From: Hetaerina americana
Taxonomy: Eukaryota; Arthropoda; Insecta; Odonata; Calopterygidae
NCBI GenBank assembly: GCA_022747635.1
Contig: JAKTNV010000006.1
Coordinates: 92,289,734-92,353,733 of the forward strand
Reading direction: 5' to 3'
Length of the DNA: 64,000 bases
Each line of letters opens with the position of its first letter. The stretch's first letter is position 1. The notes beneath the pieces were generated by a model that made no database searches, was not told the DNA's origin, and saw only the letters and a program-made list of their open reading frames with translations. Position numbers and translations under genes: made by a program. Below are positions 15,981-25,775 of the stretch, one piece after another.

Positions 15981-16201
15981 TCCTCGATAGCTCAAGTGGT
16001 TAAGAGCATCCGCCCGGCAAGTGGAAAGATCCGGTGTTCGAGTCCCGGTTGAGGAAATATTTTTACTCTTGTGATCCGTTCGATTCCGCCTTCCCCACCT
16101 CTAATGTGTTCGTCCTTTATACGTGTTCCTATCCCTTTTCCTTACATATGTTTCTGTATATATGAGTATTTATTCGCCGTTTGGCGGGATTTCGTGTTTG
16201 A

Positions 16202-16204
<3 letters not shown>
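15981..16204 (+). repeat. tRNA-derived SINE, copy 2
   Basis: A better preserved copy of the family at 13,875. The A-box region is GATAGCTCAAGTGGTTAAGAG, the anticodon-arm-like loop is CCGGCAA, and the B box is GTTCGAGTCC. The body ends TTTGGCGGGATTTCGTGTTTGAATG and runs into a 50-bp (TA)n tract that also borders the Penelope-like element. Confidence 0.85.

Positions 16205-16254
<50 letters not shown>
16205..16254. repeat. (TA)n tract between SINE and Penelope-like element
   Basis: About 25 TA units. It is both the tail of the preceding SINE and the border of the Penelope-like element, whose 3' end faces it. Confidence 0.97.
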
Positions 16255-16256
<2 letters not shown>

Positions 16257-16330
16257 GGGCTGACACAACATAACACAAATAGAAAAGAATGGACACATAT
16301 AAAAGAACACTTACACGGTAAATTGTTCGA

Positions 16331-16360
16331 GCTTTCGGCCCTCTCAGGGGCCTTCTTCAA
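16331..16360 (-). ncRNA. Hammerhead-like core in Penelope 3' region
   Basis: On the minus strand the order is TTGAAGA, a GGCCC/GGGCC stem with a 6-nt loop, then GAAA. That matches the hammerhead core CUGANGA - stem II - GAAA except for one core base (C3 to U). The same motif recurs about 3,234 bp away in the partial copy (near 19,565-19,594). Penelope-like elements are known to carry hammerhead motifs; whether this one cleaves cannot be judged here. Confidence 0.45.
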
Positions 16361-16473
16361 GAGAGACTGAAAATATGCTATGGATCAGGAGAGGGGAAAG
16401 AGTTATGGGCGTGGAGGGGAGGTGTGGAGGGGAGGTGTGGAGGGGAGGTGTGGAGGGAATGCTGGGAGGAAAA

Positions 16474-19281
16474 TTAAATATGGCGGTTAAGGGTGGGAAT
16501 TTTAAAGGAACGGAAGGATAGAATGTAGGCGGATTCACGAGTTCTCACCTCTATGTTGGTAGCTGAATCAGGTAGGGATTCTAGGATGCTGAGGGAAAAA
16601 CACTGGTCGAATGAAAGGTTGTGGGAATTGGCGTGTGAAGGGATAGGAAGAGATGAGAGTGAGGCAGAATTACAGGAGTACCGGTGATTATTCATTCGGA
16701 TGGATAAGGGGGTAATGCATTCACCTATGTAGAAGGAAGTGCAGTGTTTGCATGATAAAAGATAAATAATATTTTTTGAGAGGCAATTAGCGTGGGAACG
16801 AGGTGGGGGGGCTATGAGGGGACGTAGGGAGAGGGGAGTAGGCATAATAAGAGGACAGGTTTTACATCGGGGGCGGTTGCAAGTTGGGGAAATATTGGGA
16901 AATTTGTCACGGGGGGGCGCCAAAGGGTTGGTGGATCTCAGAAGGTTTTTGAGATTGGCGGGTCGTCTGTATGCGATAGATGGGCATTGGGGTAGTAAGG
17001 ATGAGGTCGCGTCATTGTCATGTAAAATTGGAAACAGTTCTTTAAGGAGGGTTTTCAGTCTGTGTGATCCGGGGTAATAGGTGGTGCAAAGGTTGAGTCC
17101 TGCGTCAGATGTGGGCTTGTTATTGTGTGGTGTGTGTGGTCGGGTGGAACGGTGGATTTTATTTCGTAGCAACTTTTCTGGGTAACCGCGTTTGAGGAGT
17201 GCAAGGTGTAGATTGGCAAGGTATTTGTTGAGAGTGGCTGTGGTGTTGCAAATTCGGTGTCCGCGGATAGAGAGAGAGTTAGGAATCGAGCGTTTCGTGT
17301 GTTGAGGATGACAGCTTGTGTGGTGTAGGTATTGCTGATGGTTAGTGGCTTTGATGTGTACTGAAGTAGTGAATTTGTTGTTTTGAAGTGAGATGTCTGT
17401 GTCAAGAAAGGTGATGGTGGAGTCTGAAATGGAAGAGGTGAATTTAACCGTGAAAGATGAATTTAAGGCGGATAAGAAGTTGTTGAGAGAGTCAGAGCCA
17501 TGTGTCCAGAGAATAAAAATATCGTCTATGTAGCGGACCCAGAAAAGAGGTTGAAGGGGTTGCTGTGACAGGAAGGTCTCTTCGAGATGGCCCATGAAGA
17601 GATTGGCGTATGATGGTGCCATCCTCGTTCCCATCGCTGTACCTTTTGTCTGTAGGTAAAAACAATTTTGGAAAGTGAATGCATTTTTTGTTAGGACGAA
17701 AGTGGCAAGATTGAGGAGAAATTCCGTTGAGGGGCGCTGGGGTAGGGGGCGCAGAGAAAGATAATGCCGGAGGGAGGATAAACCTTCTGCATGGGGAATA
17801 GAAGTGTAAAGTGAGGTAACGTCGATGGTGGCCATAAGTAGGTTGGGTGTGGAGGGAATAGAGACGGAATTTAGACGGTCGAGGAAGTGGTACGTGTCTT
17901 TCGTGAAGGAGGGCAAGGAGAGTACAAGTGGTTGTAGGTGGTGGTCAAGGAATGCGGAGATTCTTTCGGTGGGAGAATTGTAACTGGAAACTATAGGACG
18001 ACAGGGGATGTTGGGTTTGTGTATTTTTGGGAGGAGATAAAACTGGGGTGTTCTGGGGTTTGGGGGTGAAAGTAAGGATATGTCTTGGGAGGTTAGGCCT
18101 TCTTCTGGTCCGGAGTGGAGGAGAAAAGACCGAATTTCGGTTTGGAAAGTTTGTGTTGGGTTTTTGGTTAGAGTGGTATAGGTGGATGTATCGTTCAGGT
18201 GAGCGAGGGCTTTGGAAATATAATCATTGGTGTTTAGAATTACAACAGAGGAGCCTTTATCGGCGGAGGTAACAACGATGTTAGGATTGGACTGTAGGGT
18301 TTTTAGGGCATGACGTTCGTTCATGGAGAGGTTATTTTTCGGTCTGAGATGTTTTCTGAAGGATTGATTGGAAACTTTTTCGATGAGAAGACGTATGAAA
18401 ATCTCGACAGGATGGTTACTAGGAAGGGGTTTTGGCTCATGAGTTGAAGCCGGGCGGAATTTGTCAAGTGCGGGATTGGTTTTTAGGTTACTGAAAGGTT
18501 TACTTTGTGATTTCCAGAAGGCGCGCCATCGAAGGTTTCGGCAGAAATTGAGGGTATCAGTGAGTATGTTTATGTGGTTTATTTTTGGTGTAGGGGAGAA
18601 GGATAGGCCTTTGCTAAGAACGGATATTTCATTGTCTGAAAGGCTGGTGTTTGAAAGGTTTACAATGTCATGGGCATTGTCGGAGGGAGGGGGGGTGTTG
18701 GGATTGTTCGGTGGTGGCTGGCGTTTTGGAAAAACCGGAGGGCCTTTGGGAGGAGGGGGAAGGTTGTAAATGCTGCGGAGGTCAGGCTTATATTGAAAGA
18801 GTGGGGGTGGTTGAGGAGGAGGTGGCGGGAAAGGGTGAGAGTGTGGAATTTTGAGACCAACTCGGAAGTAGGAAATATACAAGTTGGACAGCTTTTTAAG
18901 GAGAGTTTGACGTTTTTGTTGGAGGGAACGTAGGGCAGACGAAATTATGGCGTTGAGTTGTGGAATTAGGTGAGCAGAAGCCAAAGAGATTATTTTAAAG
19001 AGGGAAAAAAGGTTTGATTTGTGTTGTTCACGAATGCATTGGTATTGCTTAAGGATAAGGTGGGTGTATTCTAAAGATTTTTGGTAAGAAAATGCATTAA
19101 GTATGGGGTGGATATCGGGAAGAGTAGCAGATAGTGGTAGGGAAATGACTAGACCGTTGGGAACGATTCCTAAGGACAGGCAGGAGGTGAGAAACTCGGT
19201 GTGGCTTGTGTATTTGGCGAGCTTATAGGCGTGACGGCGAAAATTTCGGATCCAAGACGGAATGGGATGAGGGTGGTCCAT
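16474..19281 (-). CDS. Penelope-like reverse transcriptase / GIY-YIG endonuclease
   Basis: The 935-aa uninterrupted protein would reverse-transcribe its RNA and nick the target. RT signatures in order: TSADKGSSVVIL (about residue 360), IDVTSLYTSIP (motif A), GTAMGTRMAPSYANLFMG (motif B) and YIDDIFILW (motif C, about residue 581). A Cys-rich segment CNRPRCKTCPL leads into the GIY-YIG endonuclease, with IYLLSCKHC...FYIGEC near residue 835 and a downstream Arg and His (IRMNNHRYSC). RT plus C-terminal GIY-YIG is the defining architecture of EN-containing Penelope-like elements. The start is the first Met of the frame, near the leader junction. No damage is visible, so the copy may be competent. 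Confidence 0.94.
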   Translation of the reverse strand: MDHPHPIPSWIRNFRRHAYKLAKYTSHTEFLTSCLSLGIVPNGLVISLPLSATLPDIHPILNAFSYQKSLEYTHLILKQYQCIREQHKSNLFSLFKIISLASAHLIPQLNAIISSALRSLQQKRQTLLKKLSNLYISYFRVGLKIPHSHPFPPPPPQPPPLFQYKPDLRSIYNLPPPPKGPPVFPKRQPPPNNPNTPPPSDNAHDIVNLSNTSLSDNEISVLSKGLSFSPTPKINHINILTDTLNFCRNLRWRAFWKSQSKPFSNLKTNPALDKFRPASTHEPKPLPSNHPVEIFIRLLIEKVSNQSFRKHLRPKNNLSMNERHALKTLQSNPNIVVTSADKGSSVVILNTNDYISKALAHLNDTSTYTTLTKNPTQTFQTEIRSFLLHSGPEEGLTSQDISLLSPPNPRTPQFYLLPKIHKPNIPCRPIVSSYNSPTERISAFLDHHLQPLVLSLPSFTKDTYHFLDRLNSVSIPSTPNLLMATIDVTSLYTSIPHAEGLSSLRHYLSLRPLPQRPSTEFLLNLATFVLTKNAFTFQNCFYLQTKGTAMGTRMAPSYANLFMGHLEETFLSQQPLQPLFWVRYIDDIFILWTHGSDSLNNFLSALNSSFTVKFTSSISDSTITFLDTDISLQNNKFTTSVHIKATNHQQYLHHTSCHPQHTKRSIPNSLSIRGHRICNTTATLNKYLANLHLALLKRGYPEKLLRNKIHRSTRPHTPHNNKPTSDAGLNLCTTYYPGSHRLKTLLKELFPILHDNDATSSLLPQCPSIAYRRPANLKNLLRSTNPLAPPRDKFPNISPTCNRPRCKTCPLIMPTPLSLRPLIAPPPRSHANCLSKNIIYLLSCKHCTSFYIGECITPLSIRMNNHRYSCNSASLSSLPIPSHANSHNLSFDQCFSLSILESLPDSATNIEVRTRESAYILSFRSFKIPTLNRHI

Positions 19282-19485
19282 GTTTAGGCGATTGAGAAGA
19301 TTGTGGAAAATAAATAGGAAACGAAGGGAGACAGTGGTGAGGGAAAGGATAGCACATTCAAAATAGAGCAGAATCCGCGGCGCAAAACCTGGTGCTGGAT
19401 CCCACGACGAACACAGAAGAGACAGGAACAGTAGCTAGGTAGCTTAATATCACGATTGTCCGGAAAAACTCATACGAGCGGCACA

Positions 19486-20399
19486 ATAATGGGCTGACAC
19501 AACATAACACAAATAGAAAAGAATGGACACATATAAAAGAACACTTACACGGTAAATTGTTCGAGCTTTCGGCCCTCTCAGGGGCCTTCTTCAAGAGAGA
19601 CTGAAAATATGCTATGGATCAGGAGAGGGGAAAGAGTTATGGGCGTGGAGGGGAGGTGTGGAGGGGAGGTGTGGAGGGGAGGTGTGGAGGGAATGCTGGG
19701 AGGAAAATTAAATATGGCGGTTAAGGGTGGGAATTTTAAAGGAACGGAAGGATAGAATGTAGGCGGATTCACGAGTTCTCACCTCTATGTTGGTAGCTGA
19801 ATCAGGTAGGGATTCTAGGATGCTGAGGGAAAAACACTGGTCGAATGAAAGGTTGTGGGAATTGGCGTGTGAAGGGATAGGAAGAGATGAGAGTGAGGCA
19901 GAATTACAGGAGTACCGGTGATTATTCATTCGGATGGATAATGGGGTAATGCATTCACCTATGTAGAAGGAAGTGCAGTGTTTGCATGATAAAAGATAAA
20001 TAATATTTTTTGAGAGGCAATTAGCGTGGGAACGAGGTGGGGGGGCTATGAGGGGACGTAGGGAGAGGGGAGTAGGCATAATAAGAGGACAGGTTTTACA
20101 TCGGGGGCGGTTGCAAGTTGGGGAAATATTGGGAAATTTGTCACGGGGGGGCGCCAAAGGGTTGGTGGATCTCAGAAGGTTTTTGAGATTGGCGGGTCGT
20201 CTGTATGCGATAGATGGGCATTGGGGTAGTAAGGATGAGGTCGCGTCATTGTCATGTAAAATTGGAAACAGTTCTTTAAGGAGGGTTTTCAGTCTGTGTG
20301 ATCCGGGGTAATAGGTGGTGCAAAGGTTGAGTCCTGCGTCAGATGTGGGCTTGTTATTGTGTGGTGTGTGTGGTCGGGTGGAACGGTGGATTTTATTTC

Positions 20400-20402
<3 letters not shown>
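19486..20402 (-). mobile_element. Partial tandem Penelope-like copy (5' truncated)
   Basis: This carries the last roughly 240 codons, including the complete GIY-YIG domain, and the 3' UTR, nearly identical to 16,252-17,168. It lies upstream of the full copy in reading direction. It is truncated at codon-internal ATTTCGTA, which merges into a 54-bp (TA)n tract. The open frame reading into the TA run gives Tyr-Ile repeats and is an artefact. Confidence 0.93.

Positions 20403-20454
<52 letters not shown>
20401..20454. repeat. (TA)n tract
   Basis: About 27 TA units. The tract lies at the 3' tail of the RTE copy that starts at 20,455 (minus strand) and at the 5' truncation point of the partial Penelope copy. 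Confidence 0.97.
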
Positions 20455-20459
<5 letters not shown>

Positions 20460-21525
20460 ATCTACCGGTAAAGGTAGGTTTTTGGATGGACATAATTACT
20501 AATTAAATAATTTGTGACCCCTAGCAAAACACAACATCCTACTCTACATCAGGCCCCTCTTCAGGTCTGAGTACTTCCTTCCTCCCTTCATCCCGTCCAA
20601 CATCCTTATCCTGTTCCTTCCCTTTCCTCGCTTGCCTAACATTCTCCCCTCAATTACAGTCTTCAACTTCCCGTTGCCGTTCAAAACCCCCTTCATCCAC
20701 TTCTGCCTCCATAGGATATCTCCTAACAAACCCCTCTCTTCGCCCACCATTCCAAGTACTTCCTCATTTCTTTTCTTCTTTGTCCATTTCACCTTCTCCA
20801 TTCTTCTCCACACCCACATTTCAAAAGCCTCCAGTCTACGTCCTGCTCCTATAGCCCATATAGCCTCTTCTTCCCACATTTTCCTAAACATTTCAATAGT
20901 TCCGCGGGAATGTTATCCACCCCCACTGCCTTATTTAGTTTCATCTCCCTTAATGCCCTTTCTTTCTCATCGTCTACTATGCCTGGACGTAAGCCGTCTT
21001 CCGCAACGTAATATTCTTTTTCAATGTCTAACTTTGTTGGTCGAAGTTCTTTGCTATACAGTTCTTCTATATACTCCTTCCATCTCTCTTGGATCTTTCC
21101 TGCGTCAACTATTACCCTACCCGCCTTATCTCTAACTGTTAGCATAGATCTCCCTTTCTTACTCCCCGATAAGGATTTTACTTTTCTGTAGAGCGCACCG
21201 ATTTCACCCTTCCTCTGCAGACTTTCCATATCCTCGCACTGCGTCTTCCACCATGCTTCCTTTGCTTTATTTGTTGCCCGCCTCAATTTATTGTTCAATT
21301 CTTTGTTCTTCATTTTGCCTAATTCAGTATTTACATTCTTCCATTTTCTCCGCTCATCCATTTTTGTAATCATCTCATCCGTGATCCATGGTTTCCTAGT
21401 CCTTTTAGCGGTAACGATTCCAATAGTGTCTTTTGCGGCTTTAGACAACCCTTTCTTGATACTTTCCCATTTTTCGTCGATAGCACTTAGCTCTTTACCA
21501 TCCTCCATGATTTCCTCTACCACCT
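20455..21525 (-). mobile_element. RTE-like LINE copy lacking the RT core
   Basis: On the minus strand the copy begins in the linker after the endonuclease, with VEEIMEDGKEL...KPWITDEMITKMDERRKWKN, then KAGRVIVDAGKIQERWKEYIEELYSKE and NKAVGVDNIPAELLKCLGKCG. It then jumps to the extreme C-terminus (RRLEAFEMWVWRRMEKVKW...[14 protein letters not shown]) and the standard 3' UTR (GGTAGATTACC side). Catalytic motifs A to C are deleted. The two remaining frames are 20,849-21,523 and 20,544-20,891. It is dead as an autonomous element. Confidence 0.88.
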
Positions 21526-21530
21526 GACTT

Positions 21531-21558
21531 CCCCCAGGGCTGGGGGCAGCCCTGGGGG
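21531..21558 (+). other. Perfect 12-bp GC-rich hairpin abutting a start codon
   Basis: CCCCCAGGGCTG (21,531-21,542), a GGGG loop, then CAGCCCTGGGGG (21,547-21,558) form a perfect stem. One base later comes the ATG (21,560) of the RT-RNase H frame. It could be the terminus of that element, a translational control structure, or a recombination product. Confidence 0.9.
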
Positions 21559-21559
21559 C

Positions 21560-23284
21560 ATGGCTCCAACTCTACAAGCACTAGGTGAGTTCCTGCTTTT
21601 CCGCGACAGCGGGGAACCGGAGGACCCAGTGGAATGGGAAACGGACAGCTCTGAGTCAACTGTAAGTAATTCCCCCAGGGCGGACACGCCTGATGTAGAC
21701 AACGAGGAAGTAGAAGTGACGCAAAGTGACATTAGTGACGACGAGATAGAGGTCAGTGCATGGAGGATTCCTGGGCCATTGGGAACCATAGATCAGGGAA
21801 TAAGTGAACCCGCCAACGCAGTGCCATATCAACCTGAGGACATCACGGCAGAGCCGGAGGAAGAGGAACAGGAGCCAATACAGGAAACTGAGGAAAAAGA
21901 CCCCTGGTTCCCGCCGGCAGGCCGATATCCCTATAGATGCCAGTCAACAAGGGACACCATGCAGTTTGGGGCCAACCTACCGCGACCGGAAGGAGCACCG
22001 AACATCTACATCCCGACAAGACCAACAAAGACTATTGATAAGTTTATAATTAAACTGGTAAACAGGGGCATCCTGACCATAGAGCGGGCAACCAACGCGT
22101 TCCCCCTCATTGCCATCCCTAAAGCAGGGGGGGGAGTCAGGGTGATACAGGATCTTTCGGCTTGGACGAGGTGCATACGCACACCACGTTTTACTCTTAA
22201 ATCCGCGGCCCAAGCTTTAGAATCAATCCCTTCAGGAGCACTTTTGGTTATGATAGACTTAAAGGACGCCTTTTGGCAGATCCCGATTGACGCCGCACAT
22301 AGGCACAATTACGGCGTCTATCACCGCGGCACCACTTATGTATGGACAAGGTTGCCCAGGGGCCACGCACTCGCCCCTGCAATCATGCAGCGGTGGGCGC
22401 GAGCGGTGATAGACCAAGTGTTTCGGAAATTTAACGTAACAATGATCGCGTACTTGGATGACTGGTCGCTGTTGTTTAATGAACAAAACGTGGAATTAAT
22501 ATTAAATGTCGTAGAATTCCTACGCTAGGATTTGCAAATCCACATTAACATTAAGAAAAGTCGCTTAACCCCAGCAACCAGAAATAAATATTTAGGAATT
22601 AAAATCGACACAATAGCCATGACCTTGCAACTGACCCAATATTCGCTACGTAGAGTCGACTATATTATCCAAGTGGTTAAGCGTATCCATTCGCACGATA
22701 TCCCCAAAGCAGCGGGATTTATTTCATGGTGTGTCTATATCCTTCGTCTACCGTTGTTCCTGATCACCCAGACAGCGCAACGAGACACCACGTAGTTGGC
22801 CCGCCTATGGGATGAAGGAGTCTGGCACTCCCCGAGGGAGTTACTTAATTTCAAATATGTACTTGATGTCTATTCCGACGCAACAGCCTGGCAGGTAGCC
22901 TGGGTGATACCAACGTTAAACGCCAAAGAAATCTGGGCGCTAGAAACGGAGAAACCTATTTTGCAGGCAGAAGCCATAGCTGTGCTAACGGCCGCCCATC
23001 ATGGCTTGAGTGTTGTAGAGCCAGATACTTTTGTTAATGTGTTTTGCGAACACCATGCGGTCGTCGCAAGTTTTATAAAAGGTAGAGGTCTAATTTTCAA
23101 TTGTCCTGAGGTAATACAATTGTACGTTTTATTAATAAAAGAATTGTCACGCAACGTGACCTGGAGGTACGTTCCCTCGGAATCCAATCCGGCCGGCCGT
23201 CCTTCTCGGACCATCCTACCTCCCAATGCCCGCTCGGCCTCGGATTCGGGGACCGGGTTGTTATATAGGTGGGATGAAGCCTGA
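21560..23284 (+). pseudogene. Orphan RT-RNase H polyprotein with two in-frame TAG codons
   Basis: One reading frame of 1,725 nt is interrupted only by TAG at 22,526 and 22,793. Residues 1 to about 120 are acidic and Ser/Glu-rich. RT motifs follow: VIQDLSAW, LVMIDLKDAFWQIPI (motif A, about residue 229), LPRGHALAPAIMQR (motif B), YLDDWSLLF (motif C, about 297) and a thumb-like KYLGIKID...IPKAAGFISW. RNase H follows with SDATAW (about 435) and QAEAIAVL, but the usual third Asp is Glu (CEHHAVV) and the last Asp is Gly (NPAGRPSR), so RNase H looks inactive. I see no protease, integrase, tyrosine recombinase, LTR or terminal repeat. The layout recalls DIRS or pararetrovirus-type pol more than Gypsy, BEL or Copia; clade not assigned. 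The left border is an RTE copy and the right border a CR1-like LINE. Confidence 0.75.
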
Positions 23285-23339
23285 GAAAGGTCAGTCGGTC
23301 GAGAATTGGCAAGAGAGGAAGGTACCTCCGGATCTGCGG

Positions 23340-24100
23340 AGAGATATGGCCTATAATTACTGGGGTCCTCCCGGTATCCATTTTTAAATATGGGTGTTAC
23401 AGAAGCTATCTTCCAGCCGCTTGGCACGCTTTCTTCTGCTCATGATGTCTTAAATATTATATTAAGATAAGGGGCAATTTCAGACGACAATTCTTTATAC
23501 ACATTTCAGAGTTGTACCAACGGGGTTCCTTATTCTCTCTTATATATTTACTAGGTATGAATCTCTGTATTGCTGAACGTGTCATCGCAAGAAAATTATT
23601 CCAGGTATCCTCGACACTCCTAGTTTTGCTTAATTCGTCAAATCTAAGAAAGGAGCAGTTTAACTTCCCGTTTTAAGCCATCATAGTCAGCTTTATTGAA
23701 TAAATAAATTTTTCTCTTAGGTTTGTTAACTTTTTCTACGCTTAGGGAAAATTTAGCGTTTACAGACCTGTGATCACTGATTCCATCAATAACTCCTACA
23801 TTTAAGACCCTTTCGGGTATATTAGTCGCTAATAGTTCAAGAATGTTCTTTCCCCTTGTTGATGAAGTGACTAATTGATGTATGGAATTTTAGGCGAACG
23901 TCAATAAGAGGGACTCGCATAAATCCTTGTCTTAACCTCCATTTATAAAACTCTACGAATCCCAATCTACTGTGGGAACATTAAAATCGCCACCGATAAG
24001 TAGCCTATGCTCATTTTTTTGGGATGTAAAGCTTATTATCTGCCTCTCTAGATCTAGTATTGAGTTATTACCATCTTCGAAACTCAACATGCAAAACGGA
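23340..24100 (-). mobile_element. Decayed CR1-like LINE fragment (endonuclease end and RT start)
   Basis: On the minus strand near 23,427-23,340 the frame reads PSGWKIASVTPIFKNGYREDPSNYRP, the conserved start of a LINE RT. Further upstream (to about 24,100) are remnants of the endonuclease C-terminus, with GDFNVP.VDW-type and DHR-type stretches visible despite stops. It is related to, but more decayed than, the pair at 25,776-29,942. Confidence 0.6.
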
Positions 24101-25775
24101 ACCTATACATTTTAGCAATTTTAGATGGATTTTGCTAATTTTTCCGATATTTTCTGTATTTTATGTAACATATTCTTTTATTGTGCCTAGTTCTTTGTGC
24201 TACACCAAACAAGGCATTATCTAATAATAATTTTCGAGTCTTAAAACAGCTATTGAATTTGACTATTTACTCGCTTTATTTCTTTTTTCTTCCCATAATA
24301 CATTGCACCAATTCTATTTTTGGATATTTATCTGACAAATTGAAGTTAGTCGAATTAAAAAAGGAATAAGAAGAAAAAGCTTATGAGCCGGCTTAGGCTT
24401 GGAAAAAACAAATAATAATCGCTGCCATTTGGATTTCTGTCTTGGACGAACGCGTTTCGCAATACAATGCATGACGATATGTTCATCTAAAGCGAAAAAG
24501 AAACCCTTAATATGTATGAGACGGCATTCGAACTAAAACGCTTAATGCACTACACAAATCCATATGATTCGCCTCAAAAGCAGTACTGTCCATCTTTCGC
24601 TGGGTAAACTAGCATCATTTATTCAATTTATCATTTTTATTTATTATTTTAAATGACAACTATTACATGCCATAGATTTCTGTTGCTAAGTTTGAAAAAC
24701 ACACGACAGACTAACTCGTCTAACTTATTTTTTCATCGAATCTTTCGTTTCCAAGTCAACAGAGTTTTACAATTTCAACCACAACTTCTACAATCTGTGT
24801 GCCGCAAAAATAAAGTCTTGGAACTCTTAATAATATCCAGTTTTCATTCTTAGAACGTGCGAGCCAAGACGATGATGTAACAAAACAGTAGACTCGCAGA
24901 AAGCAGCCACCTGGCTTCAAGCGCCGAAAACCAGTTCTTTTTTGAACTAAATTAAGCAAAAATCACTTAAGGTGAAATATTTTCTATGTACCACATAAAA
25001 CAGATGTGCTAAAACTTTGCGTAAGGGTAGCTACAACTAAGTTTTAATTGTAAGACGGAGTTAATGGATTTGGAGGCGTTCTTTTTGAAGTGCTACCATG
25101 ACAACGCCCACACGATTCGCTCGAAGGTCACTCCGAAGAACATCAGCAGAAATACTATACGAGGAGCATAAGCACACGAATTTCTCAAAATATTCGAATA
25201 CCGAACCCGGGAGACCTAAGTGGTGCTGCTTGCGGTCCGGGAGGCAACGGGGCGAGCCCCCGCGCCCGAGGTGGCCACACACCCCGTCAGCCTGGAGCAG
25301 AGCTCCGCCACTATCCTCTCTAGCTCGGCGACGCGGGCCCTTAAGAGCTCGCTCTCCGCCGCTACTTTCGAGTCATGGACGGAGGACCTTCGGGTAGCCA
25401 TCCTATTCTCGATTACTTTTGAAAAGTTAATATATGTTTTAACGCCTAGGTTTTACACTGTAATAACTCAAGTGGTGTGGAAAAGGCGTTCGCGAGGTAC
25501 AAGTAGCTCAAGTAGGTGGGTAGGTTCGATATGTGCGAAAGTATAGGCTTATTGCAAATTAGTGTTCGAGTGAGGGTCGAGTACCCTCGCAGCGGGGGGT
25601 TAAGTAGCTGGTGGGTGACCCAAGGGAAAGGCTGTTGACGCGGGGAAGGTGACCTTGGTTAAGGGCGATGGGAGTGTATAATTGAGAGGGGAAACTAAGG
25701 AATTTAGGCAGAGCAGGAGAAGTGCAAGCGTGCTACTACTGGTTTCGCGTGAGCTTTACAGCGAAATATCTGGTG
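24101..25775. other. No supported gene; possible LINE ORF1 start
   Basis: The only suggestive item is a minus-strand frame starting at 25,401. It reads as a short basic N-terminus followed by a heptad-like SELLRARVAELERIVAELCSRL coiled coil, and ends at 25,216. This could be the start of a LINE ORF1. Nothing else is recognisable. Confidence 0.3.

Larger units (their letters stand above)
16252..19489 (-). mobile_element. Full-length Penelope-like retroelement
   Basis: A 3.2-kb element read on the minus strand: about 200 bp of 5' leader (19,282-19,489), one long open frame, and a 3' UTR ending at the (TA)n tract. The last 917 bp (16,252-17,168) recur at 19,486-20,402 with almost no differences, so the element is preceded by a partial head-to-tail copy. 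This tandem, pseudo-LTR arrangement is characteristic of Penelope-like elements. Confidence 0.93.

Noticed and set aside
15981..16052. Genuine tRNA-Ala gene
   Set aside because: A and B boxes are present, but the acceptor arm does not pair and a SINE body and TA tail follow; a second copy shows it is repetitive.
16814..18933. Plus-strand frames inside the Penelope-like element
   Set aside because: Antisense shadows of the 935-aa RT/endonuclease frame; the same shadow repeats in the tandem copy.
21560..23284. Hepadnavirus-derived insertion
   Set aside because: RNase H wording (VPS..NPA..PSR) and RT order recall hepadnaviral pol, but there is no terminal-protein domain, no overlapping envelope frame, and motif C is YLDD followed by Trp. 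Resemblance alone is not enough.
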